Origin: Pectinophora gossypiella
Taxonomy: Eukaryota; Arthropoda; Insecta; Lepidoptera; Gelechiidae
Length of the DNA stretch: 64,000 nucleotides
Reading direction: 5' to 3'
Assembly: GCF_024362695.1 (NCBI RefSeq)
Contig: NC_065404.1
Coordinates: 6,488,604 to 6,552,603, forward strand
Shown: positions 46,222 to 58,200 of the stretch, piece by piece
Position numbering within the stretch: the first letter of the stretch is position 1
How the letters are laid out: each line of letters begins with the position of its first letter
The notes under the pieces: generated by a model
The model's database searches: none
What the model was told of the DNA's origin: nothing
Seen by the model: only the letters and a program-made list of their open reading frames with translations
Made by a program: the position numbers and the translations under genes

Positions 46222-49200
46222 TTATTCCAGTGGTATTTTTTCTTTGACAATCTGAAAAAGAAATTGTTATGAGTATATAATTGTTCAGTAATAATACTAA
46301 TAATAGACACATACACGGGCTTCCTAAAACGTTATTCTGTTTACCTGGGGTAAACAGCATGTTTTGAACAAAGTTTGCAGCCACTAATAGACCATTTGTT
46401 TTTTATGGTATAACTTTTTATAAGCAAGTGTTAATAACTGTAAGTATATGTTAGTATCGGCTGGTGTCGCGAGCCTGTGTGGCGGTGGCGTGGCGTGTCT
46501 ACCTCGGCGCACATGCCCGCGTAGATGGGGTCGGTGTCCCAGGGCCCGCGCTCGGGCAGCGGCAGCGCGCGGCGCCGCAGCTCGGCAACCAGCTCGCTCA
46601 CGTCCATGATGGGGATGGGGTCGAGCGGGCGCGCGAGCCCCGCCAGGTACTCCACGTAGTGCGGCCTGCAACAAAGTTGGCGTCACACACCTCGGCCAGC
46701 GCGCGCTTGTAGAGCCCCTCGAGCGTGCCGTAGGGCCGCGGCGGCAGGCGCAGCGCGGCGCGGCGCACCAGCGTCTCCAGGTCGTCCACGCCCAGCAGCG
46801 GCAGCGGCTCCACGCGCCGCGCCCGCACCAGGCGGCTCAGGTACTCCAGGTAATGGTTCCTGCAACACATGCCGCGCACTCACCGCCGCGCCCGCACACC
46901 ACCGTACTTTCCCGTCTTCGTTTTTCTCGTACATTTCCAATATTTAAAAATTTACGGATCCTATTCTGATAATATATCTCTGCATTTAGTAATTTGACGA
47001 TCTATCTTCGCCGGACAATTTAGACACTATAGATTTTTCTCGGAACTAAATGTTTCCCTAAAAACCCGCAGCGAAACCACGTGGTGCCGCTGACGCTTGT
47101 GAAAGTATTCCTTCATAATTCATATCCAGTGGCAATAGTCACATACCTATTACAACATCAGTGCTCAGTGGCGATAAGTGAAAAAGTATTGTGATTTTAA
47201 ACAATCTAGTTATACATACTTGCAAAGGCCTGCGTGATTCGGCGGCACTTCGCTCCCGCAGGCCGCGTCGATGAGCCCAGTGGGCGTCTCCTTCTGTAGT
47301 TGCACCGGGCAGCGCTTGGTACTGCCCTCAGGCGCCTCTGTTTCGAAGCTTACGTTGTTCATCTATGAAAAGAATTGTTGGACATTCCTATGTAAATTCG
47401 AAATAAAATAACATTGACCATGTTTTTACAAGTAGTCTCTCTTAAGTAGTCAGGGGGCACAGACAGCTATAATATGATTGGTAGTCCGCCTTACATTTAT
47501 TAGTCTTTCGAGTAATGACTATACCTTGAATGGAGCGTAAAAACACCGCGTTGATGCAATAGCAGAAAGAAAGTAACCTATGCGTAAATTGCGTTTTAGT
47601 AAAAAATACAGCCATAAGAATGAGTTTACCTGCAGAAGAGTTTGTAACTCATGCGGTTCTTTATCACGTAAGTAGAAGAGACAGTTGCGCGGATGATGGG
47701 CGTGTAAACCCAGGCGTGCGCAGTACTCGCTCAGACCACAACGAGCGCCCATCATGAACGGTTTCCCGCAGCCGTAGCAGAACTCGTACTTGCATTGGGT
47801 ACATGTGAAATGCATACAACCGCCTCTGAAAATGGAATGTTTCTTCGTTGGTTAAAACGACTATACTTTCTGTCTCGTCACTACATTTTCCCTATTATTA
47901 TTAACCCTTATTAGACCCCAAACGTAACTGCGGAGGTATACTGTGGATGATAGTACACCTATTTAGTTACCATTGGGTCTAATGCGTGGTCTAATAATAA
48001 TACGGAAAATGTAGTAACGAGGTAGAAAATATAGTCGTTTTAATTTCGTATCGTCATAGGTATGTATAAGGATACTGTACGGTAATATTATAGTAGTAGA
48101 GTTTAATTGGATACCTAGATAAGGAATATTTGAAGTGACACCGTGGGCAATCAAGCCCATTCTCTCGTAAGTGTTGTTGCACCGCAGCGACAGATCGCTC
48201 AGGGTCGTTGTCTTCCAGCCACTTGGCGTACTGCTCACAACTCAGACCCTCGTGGCTTTGTGTCCACTGTCAAATGGAAATAATAACTATATTAGTAATC
48301 TGATAATATGGTTTTCGCTTTCGAACCACGTAGAAAAATTTCTTTTACCGGTTTTCTGCAAGTTGCACAACTGATGGATTTACATTCAGGACAGCGCAGT
48401 TTCTTTTGTTTGGGATGGACGAAGAAACCAGATGAACACTCCACGCACCATCTAAAGTTCGGATCCATCGCCAACGTTCGGTCACGTAGCTGGGAATAGA
48501 AGATACAATACTTTATCTTTCAGAGATTGCGAAAGGAAATGAGCAACTTTGAGGAAAACATTTTTGTTCTTAAAACAAGGAAGTCTTACACATTGGAATC
48601 TTATTGGGTTTCTTAACCAATAGTCACTTAAAGATTCACGCAATGATCCGATTATAATAACATATCAAACTTAACAAATAGGATACCTTTCGTTGAAACA
48701 ATTCATGGACATCAATTTCAATAAGTGTCTTGAGTAGAATATCTAGGTGTGCGAAGTATTCGAGCCAGGCGTCTTCAGGTAGCGTTTCAAGCTCCGGTTC
48801 CTTGCAGTACGGGCATACGCAGTCTGCGATGCTTCGCTCAGTTATTTGTACTGTGAAGTAATGGCGCGCGCATTCTCTGCAGCATCTGTGTGTGCAGCGT
48901 AACATCGACACCATCTGTTGATGTAAGCGAAAAAATAAATTGATGAAGACTAAAAACGCAACAAAATTTTATAACATCTAGTTGAAGCAAATTCATTCGC
49001 CTGCTTAAGGCGGAACGTTCTTATTCACCTTAAGGTTTATTCAGCTTTTTTGGAAAATTATACTAGTGTCATTACATTAATAATGTAAGTTAGAAATATT
49101 ACTTACCTCATGTTCTGGCAGTCGAGACGCGCACAGTTCGCAGTCTTGGTACAGATAAGTAAGTGCGGCTTCAAGGTCCGCACACTCGAGTGCGGCTAGC

Positions 49201-52200
49201 AACGCCGCCGGCGGGTCTGCTCCGCGCGCTACTAGTTCCACAGCAAGTTGCGCCTGGTCCCAATTCTCCAATGCTCCTTCTGCTAACAGCATTCGCGCTT
49301 GTCTCTAAATACAAATTATGCACGTTAATTGAATGTATAGTTGTAAATGAATATTATAAGCATCCATGTATTTCAAATTACCTCCGGTGATCCTTCCAAG
49401 AGACGAACTCTATCCAAGTCTATCATTTGACCAGACACACGCCGAACTGTGACCGGCGGCGGCGGTGAGGGAGCACGCAGTGGTTCGTGTGAGTTCTCTT
49501 TTCTCAGAGGTACTTGCGATTCATCGGAATCACTTTCAGTCCATTCGTCCTCCGTGCGACATGTTTCACGGAAGTAGGGCTTGCTTTCTTTAGGTGGTGA
49601 TTCTAATTTATTATCTGTGTTTGATGGTGGCAGTGGAGCGGGCCTCTTCTTGTTAAACGTTGAAGACGTTGAAGGCACCGGTTCAACTTTCGTTGTGGAA
49701 GGTACGACAACTTTAGTAGTTTTATTATTAAACAGTCGTGTTTGCAGTTGTTTCACATGCCCATTTTGTATGTTGCCGAAGTAAGTTTTTGGAGGCGCAG
49801 GTGCAGGATACTGTTTGATCGAACCTCGTCGAACCGGTACTTTAGAGGAGATTACTTTTGGAGAGCTTTTGTCAGTTTTTTGCTTGCTGCTCGGGAATAT
49901 TTTGATGAATTTAGGAATATGTGACTTTTTCTTATTGGTGATCGGGGTTTGCTTTTCAGGAGAAGTTTTTATAGCGTTATCATCCTCGAAGGTATTTGCG
50001 TCTTCAGCAGTACTTTCAGGAGTTGTATTGATTTCTTCGTTTACAGACGGTGCATTAACATGCGTACTATTAGTACTCTCAAGTGGCACTTCATTATTTT
50101 TTTTGATCTCAATATTGATTTCTTTAGCCGGTGAAACGGTTCTTCTTGAGGAATCTGATGAACCCTCACCTTCGTCACTTTCACTAGATTCATTGTTGTT
50201 ACGCTCGGCTGGCATGTCGCCTGATGTATTGTTCACTTCTACGTCTGTATTATTAACTTCACTGCTAGCAGGAATTTGAATAGGATCTTCTATAGTTTCA
50301 ATTACTCCATTATATATTTCGTGATGTTGATTGATAATTATTAATCTAGTTGGAACTTCTATGTTCAATGTTGAAATAATTACATCCTGTTTGGGTGGAA
50401 TTACTGCGGGCGTTCTTGTCTCCTCGTAACTTGGTTTAGAAGGTTGCGGTTCAGGAGTTGGATCATTTATTACAGGGTGTAAATCTCTTTTAGTTTGTTT
50501 ATTTTGTACAGATATAGAATTACTAGTATTTTGGTTTTTACCAGAAGTCAATTCATCATAAATTTCTTCAAATGAATTTGCTTGAACAAATCTTAAATTG
50601 TTATTAATATCCTTCTTTTTTATTTTTGGGGTTGCTGGTTTCGGCGCAGTTTGTGATCTACTGCTTTGTTCTGCTGCTGCGACGATATTTTGTTCCTCGA
50701 CATCTTTGATGTTGTTTGGTAACCTTTGCCCTGATGCCTCCGATTCTAATATCGCAGGTACCGGCTCAATTGCTGCGACGATATTTTGTTCCTCGACATC
50801 TTTGATGTTGTTTGGAAACCTTTGCCCTGAAGCCTCAGATTCAAATATCGCAGGTACCGGCTCAATTGTTTCTGAATGACGATTTAATTCTAATGTTATA
50901 GTGTGATCTTCTTGTAGGCTTCGTGCTATCGAATCAAGAATTTCAATATTAGTTTGTTTGAAATTTTCGTTTTGTTCTTCTATATGATCCATAGCTTCCT
51001 CAAATTGTTCATTTTCCTCAGAACTGGTTCTGTTCAAAGGCGTGGGACTTTTTTGAGATTGTTCATTGGTATCTTCTTCTGTGCTTGAATCTTCTTTTTC
51101 ATCTGAAGTTAAATTATCGGTTTCGTCATGTGATTCACTATATGATGATTCGTGTTCACTAGAGTAATCTGATTCGTTTGAACTATTATCAGCTTCACTT
51201 TGAGACATACCATGCCCATCAAGTGAATTTATATCTGAATTTATTTCTTCTTTCATTTGCTGTATAAGTCTTTGTGTATTGTCAACAATATCACTCAGAT
51301 TACTCGATTTATCTTCTTGTTGTCTACTTGTGGTTGGCATTGGTACAGTACTGTTGACATTTTTATCACGTTTCTTCAAGAAAGTTTTGGAACTTTGATG
51401 ATCCGGAGTGGTGTTTGGTACAATTTTTCTTTCTGGACTAGCTCCAATTTTGTTTGGTTCTGGGTGTTCCTCTCTTTTTAAAGCTGCTGTTTGTACGTCG
51501 GTGTTCTGTTCCTGATTTTTATTGAAAACTTCGATGGGTATATCTGTTTGGGCATTTATTCTTTGATTTATATTTAATCGTTCTTTTAATTCATTTTCTA
51601 CTTTATTTAGATTCTGTTCTATATTTTCAAAAGTTTGTAAGTTATGTCTTCCTGGAGATTTGTTTTTATTTATATTGGTGTGATCAACATCAGTGCTTTT
51701 CGGAGAATTTAATTCAGATGTTTCTGCTTTCGAATGATTCGATCTATCTCCAACTTTTAGACTAGTTGGTGCTGGGTTATTGATACTTGGCAACGGACTC
51801 GACCGCGTTAAAGCATTATATGCGTCTATAAAATCGTTTTCGAATTGCACCATGTCCATTGACCTCGGCCTTTCATTTAAGATATTTTGTCTCCGGGCAT
51901 CGCTCCCATGTCCCTGTTTGAATACTGTATTATCAGCTAGGAGTCCTTTCAGCAATAAGTTTTCGTTTATCGACGGAACTCCCGCCTGTATAAGGAATGA
52001 TTTCAATTTAAGCGCTATATCTTCCGTTAAAACATCTGTCGTATCTTTCACCGGCTCAGTCCACACTTCCGCATTAAGGTTCATATCGTACGTATTCTGA
52101 GCGGGGGGATCTAGCGGCAAGTACATCCAGTCGTCGTCGTATTTTGTCGGGATGGACGCTTCAAATTCATCTGAACTATCTTCTGCTGAAATGTAAATGT

Positions 52201-55200
52201 GACGGTTATGACGTGATAGGATGAGATCGAAGGTGTATATGGGGTTAGTGTGTGGGCTGTGAGGGTTTACCGCGCGAGGGTCGCATTGCGGCGGGCGGCG
52301 CCGCGTCGTCGTCGGCGCCGACCGGGGAGCCCCACACGCGCCCGCGAACGCGGCCCTCCGAGCCCACCAGCGCCTCCGACTGCGGACATGCACCAGAATG
52401 TTATTGAACACCAGTAGGTATGTATTTCAATTAGACATGTTAACCGAAATAAACAAATATATACCTGTCGGCGGTGTCTTTCGACGCAGTCAGTGACGGC
52501 GGGCCACATGGCGCCGCGGTGGCGCGCGAGCGCGGCGCGGGCCTCGTTGTCGCTGACGCGCGCGGCGGGCGCCAGGCGGGCCGCGGCCGCGCGCACGCCG
52601 GCGCACAGGCTGGGCCAGCGCGACCGCAGCCACGCCAGCGGCGCGGCCGGGCTCTGGGCCAGGGCCGCGTGCACCTGCCGGTACGGGGTGACCAGCTTTG
52701 TCATTTCGTTATGATTGTATGTTACAAATGAGTAATTTAGGTATTTGATTAGGAGGTAGGCAAATAATGTTGAAGTAGCATAACACTGTTTGACTTTTTT
52801 TATTGTACTGTCAGGTGCGAGTGATTCAGGTTCTCTCATTGTTGTTGATTAAGCTCCAGTTTCGGCACTGTTTAGATGTAAGCGCGAAAACCAATGTTTA
52901 TGGTTTAGATATAAGAATTTATATATTTTAAAAATGTTCTTTTTTTGAATTTAATTTTATTTATTTTACCTCCGCTGCGCTGAAGCCTAGCCTTTCGGCG
53001 TCCGTCATGAGCTGCGCCAACTCGAGTCCCCTCTCCGTCTCACGCCTCGCCCCAGCGCCCGCAAGCGCTTCCAGCGACAGCGTGCGGCTAGATACTAGTC
53101 TCTCTGGTGACGCCGCCTGTAACGCCAAGAGAGTTGCTTAATGACACACGAGTACACAAGCGCTTAATACATCACGACAAAATGGAAGAAGTGGCCTCGT
53201 TTACGCACATCGTCGGTTTCGATTATTTTAGCCCAATTACGGCAACGATCAATATCGCATTATGAAAAATAATGATATAAAGCGTTTCATTGCCCTTCGC
53301 GGATCACCAACTATTATTTTTGGACAACGGGACAAACTTGTCAGAGCTTCCCGCGGTCTACGCTGCTTACACGACCACCAAGCCACAAAATTGAACGGTA
53401 TTTCGTTCCAGTCGTATGCCTGTTCATGGGTAGAGAACGGGAATGACGCGTGAAGCCCGGTAAAACAGCCCTAAGCGTTGACCTCTCTCTCTTGCATTAT
53501 AACAAAAGAGACTACGGTTTAAATACATGGTCGAGTACCTCAGAGCCGTAGAGGCTGCCCCGGCGGGCGGGGCGCGCGCGGTGCAGGTCGAGGTGCGAGG
53601 CGCGGCGCGCGAGGCGCGGGGCGCGCGGCTCGGGGCTGCTGTCCCGCTCGCGCCACTCCCAGCGCCCGCCGCTAGTGCGGCCGCTGCGCTCGCTCTCCTG
53701 CCGACACACATCTACATTAGCCTAACATGTCTCGCTGACCGGCACAGCCCTCCGCTCGATCAAGTGAGGGGGGTACGAACCATACTCCACCACGGTGTTC
53801 GACTGCGGGTTGGCTTATCGTGTCTTCTGAAGCACGAAATTATCTTACTTTTTTACTTATTCGAATTCGGCCTATATATCCTACCTAACCAAACAAAGTC
53901 TGTGAAATCACAAGTCCAATTTGGAAAGCCAACTCAGGTATACGAATGCGTTTATTACTATTATATATATTTGGTAGTAATTCGACAAGATCATTTAGCT
54001 TTCTCCTGTGTGTGGTCAACTATCTTAGAATGTGGAATTATTTTATGAACGCTAAATGGCTTATTATTAAGCGGCTCATACTCGTGTGTCGCTGGACAGG
54101 GAATGCCTGCTGTGCGAGCGCTCCCGGCGGTCGTCGCGGAACCGCCGCCGCGGCCGCGAGCGAGAAGCTGACGACGCGTCCCAGCTGCTTGGAACCTCGT
54201 ACGTCTGCAACATTCAATAGCTTTCAACATATCTAAATCTATTAACAAAATAAAAAAAATATACAGGAATTTGCAGCAATCGTATTGCTAAAGTTTATTC
54301 GACAGGATCGGACACTACGGGGCGGATAAATAAAGCACTATCCAACAAACGGTCTCCTTTACCTGCGTCGAGATACTCTGCGGCGGTGGAGACGTACCAG
54401 TATTGGACACGTTGCGGCTCGACGTGGACCGGCGCTCGTTGTAGCTACCGCGCGGCGGCGACGTGCCAGCTGACTTTTTTGGAACATTGCTTGCGGTGGA
54501 CGACGAGCGAGTGTTGTCTCGAGGCGGCGACGGACCCACCGACACGCTGTGGCGTGTCGGGGGCTCAGGCGGCATTGCTTTCTGTTCACGATACGGAGAA
54601 GCTCTCACCACCAACGATTCCTTCGGCGGCGAGGGGCCCGTACCCATGTTATGCTTGGCTTTGTTCTCTCGCGGCGGAGACGGCCCGACGCCCATATCGT
54701 GTTTTTCTCGTGGTCGTTCGACCCGCTCAGGTTCGTGCACATTCTGCTCTCTGGTCGGTGTCACGAGTCGACCGAGAGGTTTCTTGACCTTATCTTCCCG
54801 CGGTGGCGACGGGCCACACCCGGTCGAAAATCGTTCCATGCCTTGCCGTGATTTTGTGGTTTCTCCATCTGTAATTGAAAGATTATATTAATTAAGCTGT
54901 GTTTTTTTCTTTAAATTCGCGAAAGATAAATTAAATACTTTTATGGGTAAGTAGATTTACGATGCAACGTTAAGAAAATAACTTGTACTAACTTTGTGTG
55001 TTGCAAGTGGGTTCGGCGATGGAACGCGCTGGCGACGGCGAGCGCATCTTGGCAATGTTGAGTCGTGCGAGGTTGGCGCCCACCTCCTCGACGGCCTTGG
55101 GCGCGGCGGTGGGCGTGCGGCAACATACGGCGCACACCCGTACGCCCGGCTCGTTGACGAACGTGCAGTGTTCGCACTGCCACGACACGTCCGGCGGCGG

Positions 55201-58200
55201 CGGCGCGGGGCCTAACGAATCCTCTTGGATCTCTAGCACTTCTCGCGGTTCCTTTACTTCTTGTTTCTCGAATTTTCTAGGCTCTTCTTTCGGTCTGTTG
55301 TCCTTCCTCCTCGGCTGTTCCCTGGTTTCCCTCCTCTCTGGGGGCGGCGGCGCGCGGTCGCTGTCGCTTTCACTCTCGGAATCGGCGTCGCTCGAGGGCA
55401 GCGGCGGCGGTGAGGGCGTTCGATGCTTGGTGCGGCGCGACGCGCGGGACCGGCTCGACATGGCGGGGGACGCGGCGCGGGACCCCGTGCGGGACGCCGC
55501 GCGGGACGCTGCGCGGCTGTCCGCTACGGAAGCAGAGAGAGAGCTCTATCATAAACAGCTCACCTCCAAATGAGTTAGTACAAGGAATTGTCACAAAATA
55601 TATATTAACTCTGTAAAAGTATCTCTTATTGAACTTAGAAAATCGAATCGAACGAGGTAGATACCTCTACGGTAGGGTTGCGGCGTGTACATGTGCGCGT
55701 GTGGAGGCACGTGGTGCGGCCCGCAGCAGGCGGGCGCGGGCCAGGCGGCGGGCCAGGGCGCGGGCTCGAGGCTGGCGCAGCTGCCGTACCGCCAGGCGGC
55801 CGCGCAGTGCCCGCAGCCGCCGCACGCGCCGCCCGCCGCGCCGCCCAGCTCCAGCACCGACGCCCCGCGCCTCAGCGGCCGGCCCCACGGCGACGACTGC
55901 CCCGATGACGGCATCTCCGGACTTTCCCAAGCTTCCGTTGGCCCACCCTGTATATGCAAAATTAACATGTCAACAGAAGTTGACTGAACAAAGTAATTCT
56001 GACTAGCACCGCCCAATATATTTAGCCGAGTTTTGCTGAAGCTCATTTACGGAGAGTAAAAAGAATGAAGGCTACGGACGCCACGTTCGGCAAATGTGAA
56101 CCTTTGTTCCCACTAGTTCGATTCATTAGTTCGATCGTCGGACTAGTGAGAATTTTTTTTCTCATTAGTTCGACCGTCGAACTAGTGAGCATTTCTTTTC
56201 TCATTTGTTCGACCGTCGAACCAATTTAAATTTAAAAATAGTTCTACCACATTTCAATTCCTTCTGCAGTTAAATATGTAGGTGTTCCAAATAAATAAAT
56301 GTTTATAATGTATAATGCACATACCTAGGCGATGTAGGTATAGATGCATTTAAGGAAATGTGCAGTAGACAACTTCCGGGTGATATGACGATGATTTGTG
56401 TAATCTATATGTATTGTTTATTTACTTTGTTAGGAAGCCAGCTTATAATTTATAAGTTTTTTTAAATATGTATTCGATCTAAGACAGCCTCCGTGGTCTA
56501 GTGGTTAGAGCATTGGTCTCTCGATCCGGAGGTCCTGGGTTCGATTCCCGGGTGGGAAACAGTTTTTTAAAAACTACTTTGTGAGACTTTCCCGGTTTGG
56601 TTAGGACATTGCGGGCCACCAGATTGTCCGAAAAATAAGACGATTCCGTGCTTCGGAAGGCACGTTAAGCCGATGGTCCCGGTTACTATCTATGGAGGTA
56701 GTCGTTACGAGCCACGTCAGAGGCCTTTGGCGGCTCTATAACTCTGACACCAGGGTCTGTAAGATTGGTCATCAATCTTACAACCCACACGATAAGAAAG
56801 AAGATCTAAGATATCCTATAAATGTACACGAATATATATTTTATAACGAACCAAGCGTTTTTAATTTTATTACGAAATTAGTAAAACATTGAAATGTGGT
56901 AGAACTATTTTTAAATTTAAATTGGTTCGACGGTCGAACAAATGAGAAAAGAAATGCTCACTAGTTCGACGGTCGAACTAATGAGAAAAAAAATTCTCAC
57001 TAGTCCGACGATCGAACTAATGAATCGAACTAGTGGGAACAAAGGAATGTGAAAGCGTTCGGCAAATTATCATTACTGAAAATTCCGTAGTTTCTAGACA
57101 TGAAGTCTAGAAAAGCAGTTTTAATTCCTACATTTTTGAACTCACCATATTAGGATGCATATTAAATCCTTGCAGCGACCCGCGTTGGCGGCCCCAAGCC
57201 GCTAACGTATTGGCTTGCACTTGAGGTTGAACCATTGGGGCGGCGGTATGGGGCATGTTTGTGGGTATGTATGGCATACTGCCCATTTGCTGTGTTGTGT
57301 GTTGTGTTACAGGCGCGGCTAGCTTGGCCAAGTGTGCCGGCATTTGGAGCTGAGTGTGGTTGTTGAGTGGTAAAGTCTGGTTGTGTACAGGGTGCGTTTG
57401 ATTCTGCATCGGCGTGAGGTGTCCGATGGTAGCGCGTCGCTGGTCTAACCCTGCAGGTCGCGGGCTGGCGCTTGCTCTGTCACCAGTCAACTGCGAAACA
57501 AACAGTTATTATGCTATTTTTTTCGACTGTTTTACTACTTCATACTGATATAAGTATCGTTACATTAGTCATGTTAGGGGCCTTTGGCGGCTCAATAATA
57601 GGGTTGATGAGATCAGTAATCCAACTCACAACCCACACGATAAGAAGACTCAGTGGCGGGATGTTTACCATTTACTATGTAACACTTGCCTTGTGTCGTC
57701 GCGGAGGCGGCACGGGCGCGTTGGTCTTCGGTGGCAGGGGCGGCCGCTCGTCGCGCATCTGCGTCGGGGACAATGCCTGTGCAGTACAAACGTAGTTTAG
57801 TTATTCAACTTGCACAGTGGAAACTATGCCAAATTTATGATACGTCTTTTATTTCAAGTATTCTAATTCAGAACACAAAGGAGTGATCGAGTGGTTATTC
57901 TGCTGGTATTACACAGTTTAACAATTGGAAGTTGGAGCTGTCACCAACATTACTCGTAATGTATCAAAATGCTTAGCATAGCCGTTGTTCCCGGTTATTA
58001 TTTATTCAAGTAAGTACGTAGTCGTTACGTCTGGCAGATCAATAATAACCAAGACAGTAGGGTTGGTTAACCTACACGAAAAGAAGAAGCATTTATTTCT
58101 TTCACAAATCTGAAATGGAGCACTGAAGTTTGTGTCCGGCAGTAGGTACTAGTTATTTATTAATGTACTGGTTGTGTGTTGCGACCTGTCGCTGGTGATG

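Noticed and set aside
46666..46690. 25-bp micro-intron joining the two LDD exons
   Set aside because: Far below the length insect splicing can use, and joining exon a (phase 0) to exon b (phase 2 entry) breaks the frame. Alternative exons fit better.
52474..52731. GC-rich plus-strand frames opposite LUBEL exons (also at 55.0-56.0 kb)
   Set aside because: Low-complexity Arg/Ala/Gly products opposite confirmed exons, with no own splice or start context.
56487..56560. tRNA gene
   Set aside because: A and B boxes are good, but the acceptor stem halves do not pair and the sequence continues into a SINE body, so it is a SINE head.
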